This document shows positions 15,340-23,211 of a DNA stretch of 35,262 nucleotides, piece after piece. The notes beneath the pieces are model-generated. The model was not told the origin of the DNA. It ran no database searches and worked only from the letters and a program-made list of their open reading frames with translations. A program made the translations under genes and the position numbers. The first letter of the stretch is position 1, and each line of letters opens with the position of its first letter. The DNA comes from Desulfobacteraceae bacterium (GTDB lineage: Bacteria > Desulfobacterota > Syntrophobacteria > Syntrophobacterales > Syntrophobacteraceae), in assembly GCA_021372055.1 (NCBI GenBank), contig JAJFVB010000146.1, positions 1-35,262 on the forward strand, given 5' to 3'.

Positions 15340-17079
15340 TCACTCCGCCGATCCGCCCGAGAAAACGCGGCCGGGGTTCAGCACCGGAATGAGAGTGCCC
15401 GGAACGGGCTCCGCGCTTTCGGTGCCGTCCTTTGACCCGGCCACCGGTGCGGAAACGAACTCGACGGTCTCGGCGATGAAAACGCCATGCCGGGTACCGT
15501 CACTCGCGTAGACCGCGATGCCTCGGTCCGGAATCGGCAGAGGCCCGGCCTGATCTCTTTGGTTTGCGACCGCAAAGCTATAGGAGCCGAGCACTTTGGC
15601 GGGCATTGCTGCCCATTTCCCGATGATGCCGGATTTGAGGCTGCGGAAAAGCGGCCTGGTATCGGCAAGGCAGGCATGGCCCTTCTTGACGATGTTCGCG
15701 ATTTTCCTGGAATTGACCGAGGTTGTTTTCAGCACGCAGTCAGTCGGGAGGGCAAGCTGCTTGCCTGCGACTCCCACGATGCACACGTCTTCCTTCCGGG
15801 CCGGCGCTTCTTCCATGGGTGTTTTGGCGGATTGGCCTGCAACCTTCCCCTCCGGAGCGGAGGCGGCTGAGTTGACCAGCCTGGAGGCATTTTCGCTCCA
15901 CTGCTCTTCCTTTTCCCGCAGCGAGCGCGCCTGGAGTTCGAGCCCGGTGCGTATGCCTTCGAGTCTGTTCGCCACAGGGGCGAGGGCCGCGCTTTTGCGA
16001 AGCACGGTCTCGATCTGGCGAAGGCGCGCAATTTCGGCTTCGATGGCCGAGCGGGTCTGTTCGAATGCCAGAGACGTCTCCCGGATCAACGCGGAAGGCT
16101 CGGAAGCGGGTTCATCGCCTATTTCGGCCTTCGTAGAGGGTTGCGCGACCCTCGGCGGGGCCGATGCCGCCCGAGGCTGCTCGGGAGCAGGTGGTGAGGC
16201 CGGCTCGAGCTTCAGGGGCATCGTTCGCGTGGGAGTGAGCTTCGCAGCTCTTGCCTCCAGCCGCGATGCCGCGGCTTTTTCCCTCATTCCCATGAAACGG
16301 GCCATGAGATCGTCGAGCCGCGCCTTTTCCTCGGAGCCCGTTTCTCCGTTGACGAGGAGTATGTGGGCCAGGAGTTCCTGGGAATCCCTTATGAGTTCGA
16401 ATATTTTGCTGTTCGCCGATTGCGGACGCGCATAAACGCGGGACAAAATGACGTTGAGGACCTTGTAGAGCGATGTCGCCGTCGAATACCTCGATGCAAA
16501 CGATTCCAGGGCCTTAAGTGCGTTCTGAAGCTTCAGAATGTTCTGCCGGGAGACGTCCCAGTCGAGGCTGAGGTAAGCGGCATTGAAAACCTCCACAAGC
16601 CTCGGCAGCTCATCTCCGGATGGGTACTCTTCATATTCGATGGAAAGGGCAGGGTAGTCGTCTTCACCGTCCCGCGCCTTCGATTTGGCCGAGTGGGGCT
16701 GAACGGCAACCGCCGGAGAAGCGGCCGGTTCGGGTACTTCCAAGCGCTCCGCTTCCATGGCCAGGATGGGAGATTCTGCTGCGGCATCGGGCGCCGCGGG
16801 AGTGAAAGGCACGAAAAGGCTGTCGATTTCCTTATCGATTTCCACCTGCAAGGCATCGAGGTCGAGCTTGGGCGCGGCCTTGCCTGGAGAAGGAGCGACA
16901 GCAACCGGAGCGGCGCTTTCGCCCGCGTCCGCCTGTGCCGCCGCGAGTGGTTCCGGCGGATCGGCGGCCTTCTGCATGGGTACGAAAAGGTTATCGATTT
17001 CCTTGTCGATCTCAAGCTCCAGGGACTGAAAATCGATGCCGGTTTCCGTCTGGGGCCGATTCAACGCTTTTTCGTTCAT
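15340..17079 (-). CDS. large CheW-like protein with duplicated EIDKEID motif
   Basis: This 579-residue cytoplasmic protein starts with two copies of a short motif, at residues 15-35 and 72-92, sharing EIDKEID-[NS]-LFVP. Pro/Ala-rich linkers surround them. A helical section lies at about residues 160-275 and a coiled-coil-like section at about 335-400. The last 150 residues (VCIVGVAGKQLALPTDCVL to PVLNPGRVF) resemble a degenerate CheW domain, the adaptor that joins chemoreceptors to kinases. AGAAGGAT lies 6 bases before the ATG. It sits between mglA and the pseudokinase gene. The CheW assignment is my reading of the pattern; the rest has no recognisable family. Confidence 0.7.
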   Translation of the reverse strand: MNEKALNRPQTETGIDFQSLELEIDKEIDNLFVPMQKAADPPEPLAAAQADAGESAAPVAVAPSPGKAAPKLDLDALQVEIDKEIDSLFVPFTPAAPDAAAESPILAMEAERLEVPEPAASPAVAVQPHSAKSKARDGEDDYPALSIEYEEYPSGDELPRLVEVFNAAYLSLDWDVSRQNILKLQNALKALESFASRYSTATSLYKVLNVILSRVYARPQSANSKIFELIRDSQELLAHILLVNGETGSEEKARLDDLMARFMGMREKAAASRLEARAAKLTPTRTMPLKLEPASPPAPEQPRAASAPPRVAQPSTKAEIGDEPASEPSALIRETSLAFEQTRSAIEAEIARLRQIETVLRKSAALAPVANRLEGIRTGLELQARSLREKEEQWSENASRLVNSAASAPEGKVAGQSAKTPMEEAPARKEDVCIVGVAGKQLALPTDCVLKTTSVNSRKIANIVKKGHACLADTRPLFRSLKSGIIGKWAAMPAKVLGSYSFAVANQRDQAGPLPIPDRGIAVYASDGTRHGVFIAETVEFVSAPVAGSKDGTESAEPVPGTLIPVLNPGRVFSGGSAE

Positions 17080-17205
17080 GAGTTATCCTTCTCGCGCGGT
17101 GTCCCATCGATGGCTCTCATCGGAAGGGACGCGATGTTGCGGACGGAATGGGGCCAATGTATTCCCGGTTCCTTCCGCCTTGCGCGTGTTCGCGACGGGA
17201 GCCGT

Positions 17206-17826
17206 TCAGGACGGAAGTTCTCCGCCGACCTTCTGGATAACGCTCTTGATCGTCCGCTTGCTGATCTCGCGCAGAGTCTCGTAGACCCCCTGGCCGTTTG
17301 CCGCGCTGGCTTCGAAAAAGGGCACGTTAAGATCCGAGTTCAGGTCGGTTTGGAGTTCGTCGAGCCCCAGCAGGGGTATGTTCGACTGAATGAGGTCCCT
17401 TTTATTATACTGGAGCACGAGGGGGATGCGCTCGGCTCCGAGTCCCTCGTCGTTCAGGTTCTGGAAAAGGTTCTCCAGACTCTCCACATTCTTTTGCTTC
17501 TGCACGCGGAGGGAATCGGCCACGAACACGACCCCGTCAACGCCGCGCAGGACAAGCTTACGCGTGCTGTTGTACATGACCTGTCCGGGGACCGTGTAGA
17601 GTTGGATGCGAATCGTCATGTTCAGCACTTTGCCGATGTTGAGGGGCAAAAAGTCGAAAAAAAGGGTCCGGTCGCCCTTGGTGTCGATGGTGACCATTTT
17701 CCCGCATACCTGCTTCGACATCGATTCGTGGACATAGAGCAGATTTGTGGTCTTGCCGCCTCGACCTGGACCGTAGTAGACGATTTTGGCCTGAATTTCG
17801 TTCTTGCTCAGATCTATGAAGGCCAC
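17206..17826 (-). CDS. mglA: MglA-family polarity GTPase
   Basis: MglA is a small Ras-like GTPase that sets the leading cell pole and controls motility or polar protein placement in bacteria. The P-loop is at residues 19-26 (GPGRGGKT). The switch region has YTVPGQVMYNSTRKLVLRG, as in MglA, and NKRDL is the guanine-recognition motif. The start is GTG 17826, which has GGAGGAGC before it and lies inside the end of mglB (13-base overlap), so the two are probably translationally coupled. The product is 206 residues, near the usual 195. MglB upstream should be its GTPase-activating partner. Confidence 0.9.
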   Translation of the reverse strand: MAFIDLSKNEIQAKIVYYGPGRGGKTTNLLYVHESMSKQVCGKMVTIDTKGDRTLFFDFLPLNIGKVLNMTIRIQLYTVPGQVMYNSTRKLVLRGVDGVVFVADSLRVQKQKNVESLENLFQNLNDEGLGAERIPLVLQYNKRDLIQSNIPLLGLDELQTDLNSDLNVPFFEASAANGQGVYETLREISKRTIKSVIQKVGGELPS

Positions 17827-18227
17827 CGCTGCTCCTCCGACGCTCCGAACACCTCGCACATTTCCCTGATGGCGCTGCCCAGCTTGAGCCTGATAAGGCC
17901 CAGCGAAACGTTGTCATTAAAAAGAGTTATGACGAGATAGTCTTTCCCGAGGCGGCTGAAATGCACGTTGCGCTTGTCGCCCTTGTGGAACAGGAGCGCG
18001 AAATCCTCCTCGCCGATCAACTTGGCTATTTCGGCCGTCGCGGCGAAATTCGCCGCGGACAGCGCGGCAAGGGAAAAGATGTCGTCCATTTCGAGCGAGC
18101 CGCACTGCATGATCAGGTTTCCCGAAAGATCGACCACAATGACGTGTTCCGCGCCCGAGTCGAGCAACTTCTCCGAGATGATTTCCTCAAGCCTACCGTT
18201 TTCGTGTTTCGTAAATATAAGACTCAT
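17814..18227 (-). CDS. mglB: MglB-like roadblock/LC7 protein
   Basis: This 137-residue protein has the roadblock/LC7 fold pattern of MglB, the GTPase-activating protein that stimulates MglA and marks the lagging pole. The pattern includes HVIVVDLSGNLI, DDIFSLAALSAANFAAT and LVITLFNDNVSLGLIRLKL. There is no signal peptide or membrane segment. AGGAA lies about 10 bases before the ATG. The end overlaps mglA by 13 bases. The gene follows the pentapeptide-repeat gene after 112 bases. Confidence 0.85.
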   Translation of the reverse strand: MSLIFTKHENGRLEEIISEKLLDSGAEHVIVVDLSGNLIMQCGSLEMDDIFSLAALSAANFAATAEIAKLIGEEDFALLFHKGDKRNVHFSRLGKDYLVITLFNDNVSLGLIRLKLGSAIREMCEVFGASEEQRWPS

Positions 18228-18339
18228 TGAGTTGTGTTCCTGCTAAATGCACTCCAGGATTGACTCTTCCTCAGTTTCATTCCGACCCGGCATTGATCCG
18301 GATAAATCTTATGCAAGAATCATGCGCTATCAAGACCTT

Positions 18340-19452
18340 CTACTTTATCGCCGAAAACTCCGGATAGAGCGGATGTTTTCTGTCCAGTTCCACCAGCTTG
18401 AGAGGCGCTATGAGCATCTCGCCCTGAGCGGAAATCGAGCAGAGGATCTCTTCGTTTTCGTTGGAATCGAAAATATCGGTGATCTCGAGCTTTGCGTGAG
18501 AAAGATCTTTTCCTTCCTTCCGGAAGAGACTGACCAGATCCGTCGTGGGCACGGCCTCAATGGGAATGAGTTCCTTCATTTTGTGAATCAGTCCGGTGTG
18601 TTTTCCCGAGTGCTGATGCTCATCCCGGAGGCGAAGCGCCTGCATAATCAGATGCATGACGGGCTTGTCTATCGTCGTGGTCGCGTTGGGGAGACTGGGA
18701 ACGGTGATGAATCTGCCCGAGTCCCAGGCGAGTATGTGCGAGAATGCCTCCTCGCCCTTCAGGCTGCCGGTCTCCGCGTGAAGAACGCGACCGGACCCGA
18801 TGTAGATGTTTCCCTTTCCCGCGTCCGAATAAACCTCGATATTCAGCTCCGAACGGGAAAGGCACCCGATCTGGATCAGGTCCGTCAATTTTACGGAGGT
18901 GATCGTGCCGTGAAAGTCCTTCTGCGCCCCGCCGCCCGGCACCCCGGGACTCCCCGCCGGTTGGAAGATGGCATCCGTAAGGTCGGCCCCGTCGAAGCTG
19001 GCGAGCTTGAGATTCACGTTGGTCAAGCGGGCCCTGCGAAGGTTGCAGCCCTGCAGGTTCGCCCCCTCGAGATCGGCCCCGTCAAGATCGGCTTCCTCCA
19101 GGTCGGCGCGCGCGAGATTGGTGCCCACGAGCGCGGTTTCCCTCAGGTTTGCCGAACGAAGGTTCGCAAGGCTCATGTTGGCGACATTTGCTTTTACCCT
19201 GAAGAGGTTGGCCCCTTCGAGATTCGTTCCCATGAGGATTGCCGAGTGCAGATTGGCTCTTTCCAGATTGGCTCCCTTGAGAAGAGCCCTGCGCAGGTTT
19301 GCGTTGGACAGGTCGGCGCCCCTGAGGTCCGCCTCCTCCAGCCATCCCGCGCCCGAAAGATCCAGGGAGGATAGATTGACGCCCCGTAAAAAAGCAGGTC
19401 CTCTTCCGGAAATCAGGGACATCAGAACTTGTTCGCGCGTTATTTCGGCCAT
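18340..19452 (-). CDS. pentapeptide-repeat protein with DUF4388 (PATAN-like) domain
   Basis: Residues about 18-135 are pentapeptide repeats of the A(D/N)LXX type (LRGADLSNANLRRALLKGAN and similar), which form a right-handed beta-helix. A DUF4388/PATAN-like domain follows at about 155-235 (FHGTITSVKLTDLIQIG, IYIGSGRVLHAETG, EEAFSHILAWDSG), a domain common in signalling proteins of Desulfobacterota and Myxococcota. ATG 19452 follows a GAGGAACGG stretch; the open frame begins earlier at 19560. It is the first gene of the mgl operon. The pairing with MglB/MglA suggests a scaffold or localisation role, which is inference. Confidence 0.85.
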   Translation of the reverse strand: MAEITREQVLMSLISGRGPAFLRGVNLSSLDLSGAGWLEEADLRGADLSNANLRRALLKGANLERANLHSAILMGTNLEGANLFRVKANVANMSLANLRSANLRETALVGTNLARADLEEADLDGADLEGANLQGCNLRRARLTNVNLKLASFDGADLTDAIFQPAGSPGVPGGGAQKDFHGTITSVKLTDLIQIGCLSRSELNIEVYSDAGKGNIYIGSGRVLHAETGSLKGEEAFSHILAWDSGRFITVPSLPNATTTIDKPVMHLIMQALRLRDEHQHSGKHTGLIHKMKELIPIEAVPTTDLVSLFRKEGKDLSHAKLEITDIFDSNENEEILCSISAQGEMLIAPLKLVELDRKHPLYPEFSAIK

Positions 19453-19794
19453 GTATTCCGTTCCTCTGCATTCTTGCGGTGAATGAGACCGCCTGAAAGC
19501 AATGACTATCGACTGGTGCTGCAGAATGTGCTGCAAATGAGTGCACTTCACCGCCTGCATATCCCTTTAATCGGACGGGCAAAGAAAAAGGATAAAAATT
19601 ATCCCTTATCTGATCTTGTTTTTTTTATTAAGAAAAACGAGGTTATTACGAAAGTGTAATTGTTGGAATTCGCGGGAGGCCGGACTTTTTCGGATTTGCG
19701 TTCGGGGATGCGGCCGTGAGAACCGCCGACTTGATACAATTGGTGCCATCAGGGGCGAAATTGGGGGAAATTGCCGCAAACGAAGATTCTCGGA
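19453..19794. other. intergenic region before the mgl operon
   Basis: These 342 bases hold no supported gene. An AT-rich patch at about 19580-19660 includes the palindrome GGATAA-AAA-TTATCC (19590-19604), a possible operator or promoter region for the mgl operon. I do not see a -10/-35 pair good enough to call. Confidence 0.4.
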
Positions 19795-20759
19795 TCAATA
19801 GTAGATGGTCCTGCAGCGATGGTAGGGCCGCTTTCGGAAGGTATCCATCTGGCCAAGCTGCCAGAGCCAGTTGTCCACTTGCGTGCTGTCGACCTCGCGG
19901 CCGGTGCGTTGAAACTCCGCTCGGATCACTTCGACGGCCGCGATGGTTGCGGCGCGGATTTCGACTTCTTCGTCGGAGCCCGGAAGCAGGAATTCAAATC
20001 TGTCGACCTTTGCCCCGAGTCCGGTGCCATAGGAAATGATGCCAAGCTCACGGAGCACCTGGGGGAGCTTGTAGTCGGCAAACGCGGTGAGATCGCCCAT
20101 TCTTCGAATTTTCCCCAACTCTTTCCCCCGAAGGCGGCGTGCAGGTCGGAGGCGAAAATCTGCGCGCGTTTCCAGAAATAGACGGGTCGCCCGCGGTAGA
20201 AAGCATCGTCCCGAAAGCTCGGGAAAAGGGCTACAAGGTCGGATACGAGTCGAACTGCGCTGCCCGAGGCTTGTCGGAGAAGCGTTGCGAGGTCTCCGTC
20301 CAGCCGTGTGAGTATCACCCGGCCCGCTTCCCTCAGGTTTTGAAGCCGCTCCCTGAGGAGTGGAATCGTGCCTTCGCCCGAGAAGATGGAGCGGAGGTCT
20401 TCTTCCCCGATAGTGGAGAGATATTCCGGATCGGTGATCGGAACCCCGGAAAGGAGCGCGCGCTTGAGGCTCGCTGCAAGCCCCCAGTAGCCGGAGTAGA
20501 ATCCGTCCTCGAACCGGACCGTCCAGACTGCCTCGCCGGGATCGGGCCAGAAGCAATGGTTGAGCGCGTCGAGAGTGAAAATCCAGCGCGCCGTTTCTTC
20601 GGAGTGGTCGTTAAAGTGGCAGGGATGTTCCCATGACTGCGCCGGGGAGAGCAGGTTCCCCCAATCGGAAACGGCCGCCGCGACCCTTTCCGCGTGCAAC
20701 CGGACATGGCTGCCGAGGGCGAGGACGTGTTCGACGGAAGGAAGAATGGGAAGAGGCAT
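19795..20759 (-). pseudogene. queuosine salvage protein (DUF2419/Qng1), frameshifted
   Basis: The Qng1 family hydrolyses queuosine nucleotides to free queuine so that cells can reuse it in tRNA. The first part (ATG 20759, EETARWIFTLDALNHCFWPD, VYFWKRAQIFASDLHAAFG) ends in GKFEEW in one frame. The remainder continues in another frame as GDLTAFADYKLPQVLRELG, IRAATIAAVEVIR and the family C-terminus HRCRTIYY. The join lies in the C-run at 20096-20098: restoring one base there gives GKFEEWGDLTAFADYK, in line with the family. The whole would be about 320 residues, full length. It is either a recent one-base loss in a homopolymer or a sequencing error. Downstream of the shift both parts look under normal selection. 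Confidence 0.8.
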
Positions 20760-20777
20760 GGTTCGCAAAATGCTCGG

Positions 20778-20805
20778 GGGCGCGAGGGAACGTTCCCTCG
20801 CGCCC
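20778..20805. repeat. 28-base perfect palindrome between glutamate synthase and qng1
   Basis: All 28 bases are self-complementary around the centre AACGTT (arms GGGCGCGAGGG and CCCTCGCGCCC). It lies 9 bases after the end of the GltBD fusion gene on the minus strand and 18 bases before the qng1 ATG. There is no T-run, so it may be a dispersed palindrome or a processing/termination structure. Confidence 0.7.
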
Positions 20806-20814
20806 TTTCCGGGT

Positions 20815-23145
20815 CTATTCAATCGGTTCGTTTTCCACAAGATTCCAGATGCCGCAGGGGCATGCCCCGGCGCAGAACCCGCAGCCGATGCATTTTTCCG
20901 GATCCACGACCATTTCGTAGCTCTCGGGAGTCTCGCGCCGTGAGATGGCGGACTGCGGACAAATCGTGGTGCAGATGCCGCAGTCGCGGCAGGTGCCGCA
21001 CGAGGAGCACTGAGAGGCGCACGAGTCCACGCCGTCGAAGCGCATCAGGCGAGGGTCGAAATATTCGAGCTTGACACGGGAGTAGGGGATCTTCTCGCGC
21101 GGGACCATGGGAAGGGGCTCGCGCTCCGCAAGGAGGTCCCCGATCTTTGCCGCCGCCTTGCGGCCGGCGCCGATCGCTTCGGTGAGGAGGCCCACTTTGA
21201 CGGCGTCGCCCACGGCGAATATCTTCGGATCGGTGGTTCTGCAGTCACTGTCCACCTTGATGAACCCGCGCTCCGTCTGCACGCTTTCGGGCAGAAAGTC
21301 GAGTTCGGGCAGGTCGCCGACCGAAATGATGATCGTGTCGGCCGGGATGATCTCTCCGGTTGAGAGTTCGAGCCCTTCGTCGACTACGGCCTTGCTGAAG
21401 CAGGGGTAGCGGAACTTAGCCCCGATAGCCTCGGCCTCCTTGCGCTCCTTGCCGAAAGAAAGCGGGGGCTGGATATCGACCAGCAGGATTTCCCTGGCGC
21501 CAAGCCGGTGAGCCTCGGTTGCGGCATCGCATCCCACGTTCCCCGCGCCGATGATGACGACCCGCTCTCCGACCTTTGCCTTGTTCTGCTTGCTCCTGCG
21601 CAGGAACTCAAGGGCCGGGACGAGCTTTTCCTTTCCGGGTATGGGTATCACGCGAGGCTTCTGGGCGCCGGAGGCGACCACGATAAAGTCGAATTCCTCC
21701 TTGAGTTCCTCAATATCGGACCTGTTCAACCGTTGCTGGAGGTTGACGTGGGGAATCGCTGTCTTGACGCGGGCGATTTCCGCCTGGAGGACCTCATCGG
21801 GTATGCGCGATCGTGGGATGAGGGCCGCGATCTTGCCTCCGAGTTCCGGGTGCATGTCGTAGATAACGGCTTCGTGTCCCTGCTGGCGCAGTTGCCACGC
21901 AATCGAAATGCCCGCCGGGCCTCCTCCGATTACGGCTATCCGTTTGCCCGTCTGGGGGGGGAGCGTGGGAAGCCCGGCCTTGATGCTCGCGCGTCCGAGC
22001 TGGCTCACGTCCACCGGGAGCATTCGCGCGGCGTTTCTCGAACATCCCTGCATGCAGAGGTTGGGGCAGAGGTATCCGCAAACGGTCGCGGGAAACGGAG
22101 TGTATGCGAGCGCGAGGTCCACGGCCTCATCCACCCGCCCTTCGCGGATAAGACGCCACCGCTCGTGGACGGGAATCCCCGTCGGGCAGCTCACTTCGCA
22201 GGGTGCCGCGAACTTGCGGTTTTCCCAGATCGGGACAAAGCGCCGCAGATAACCGGAGGCAATCACCGGGACGGGGCTTCTGTCGAAATCGACCAGATCC
22301 CCGATCAGTCCGCCGCGTCCGAGCTCGGAATCCCATACATCGCGGTGGAATTCGTCCATGGAGCGCCTGGGAGTGGAGAATTTTTCATGCGGACCCCTGG
22401 CTTCCAGCAACTGCCACTGTTCGCGGTTGGTCAGGTGCGTGTAGAGCTCGATTCGCCCGATAGCCGTCAAATAGGTGGTGAGGTTTTCGGTAAGCCAGTT
22501 CCAGTCTTCATCGGAAATGGGGATAAGCTTGGCATCCGGTTTGCTGTATCCCTTGTGAGCACCGCGGAAAAAGACTCTACCGCCCACCATTCCGACGCAG
22601 GGCCGGTGTCCGAGGACGTTTTCCGCGTCCTGGGGCTGATATCCGCAGATTACCGCTATGCCTCCGGCCATGAATTCGGCGAAGTAGTCGCCCGCGGACC
22701 CGAGAACCCAGAGTTCCGGAGGGTCGAAACGCGGGTTGCGCTTGGTCATGGTCATGCCGCGCGCGCCGATATTGCCCGCGACGTAGATCTTGCCCTGGGC
22801 CATCGCGTTGGCGATGCCGTTTGTGGCATGGCCGTGGACGATGATTTCCGCGCCGCCGTTGAGCCATCCGGCATCATCAGAGGCGGGGCCGAAAACTTCT
22901 ATCCTGGTGTTGGGGAAACCCATTGCGCCGACGCGCTGGCCGGTGGACCCCGTTATCTTCACGTGCAGCGGCTCGCCTCCGGCCTTCCAGAGCCTTCCGC
23001 CGATGCCGTGCTGACCGTAGGCTTCTATTTCGAGAAGGCGGTAGCCGTCTTCGACGGCCTTCTGCACCTTTTCCTCGAGGATTCGCGACTCCAGGCGGTG
23101 GCCCTCCTGAAAGCCGGAAAGTTGGAATACCTGTTGACCTTGCAT
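20815..23145 (-). CDS. glutamate synthase GXGXG-GltD-ferredoxin fusion subunit
   Basis: This 776-residue protein joins three parts. Residues about 1-250 form the GXGXG beta-helix domain of the large glutamate synthase subunit. Residues about 310-660 form a GltD-type NAD(P)H/FAD oxidoreductase with an N-terminal iron-sulfur cysteine region (CPTGIPVHERW, CGYLCPNLCMQGCSR) and two dinucleotide motifs (IAVIGGGPAGIS, VVIIGAGNVGCD). A C-terminal double ferredoxin follows (CGTCRDCGICTTICP, CIGCGFCAGACPCG). It would pass electrons from NAD(P)H to the synthase subunit. ATG 23145 has GGAG 7 bases ahead; another ATG at 23151 is also possible. The gene follows the FMN subunit by 66 bases. Confidence 0.9.
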   Translation of the reverse strand: MQGQQVFQLSGFQEGHRLESRILEEKVQKAVEDGYRLLEIEAYGQHGIGGRLWKAGGEPLHVKITGSTGQRVGAMGFPNTRIEVFGPASDDAGWLNGGAEIIVHGHATNGIANAMAQGKIYVAGNIGARGMTMTKRNPRFDPPELWVLGSAGDYFAEFMAGGIAVICGYQPQDAENVLGHRPCVGMVGGRVFFRGAHKGYSKPDAKLIPISDEDWNWLTENLTTYLTAIGRIELYTHLTNREQWQLLEARGPHEKFSTPRRSMDEFHRDVWDSELGRGGLIGDLVDFDRSPVPVIASGYLRRFVPIWENRKFAAPCEVSCPTGIPVHERWRLIREGRVDEAVDLALAYTPFPATVCGYLCPNLCMQGCSRNAARMLPVDVSQLGRASIKAGLPTLPPQTGKRIAVIGGGPAGISIAWQLRQQGHEAVIYDMHPELGGKIAALIPRSRIPDEVLQAEIARVKTAIPHVNLQQRLNRSDIEELKEEFDFIVVASGAQKPRVIPIPGKEKLVPALEFLRRSKQNKAKVGERVVIIGAGNVGCDAATEAHRLGAREILLVDIQPPLSFGKERKEAEAIGAKFRYPCFSKAVVDEGLELSTGEIIPADTIIISVGDLPELDFLPESVQTERGFIKVDSDCRTTDPKIFAVGDAVKVGLLTEAIGAGRKAAAKIGDLLAEREPLPMVPREKIPYSRVKLEYFDPRLMRFDGVDSCASQCSSCGTCRDCGICTTICPQSAISRRETPESYEMVVDPEKCIGCGFCAGACPCGIWNLVENEPIE

Positions 23146-23211
23146 GTGCATACTCCATGGGGGACGGGGCGGTCTTCCCGCGGGTGGCCGCCCTGCCGGA
23201 TCGTGCCGGTT

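Noticed and set aside
16363-17940. A 525-codon plus-strand frame
   Set aside because: It is antisense to the EIDKEID protein and mglA, whose motifs are clear.
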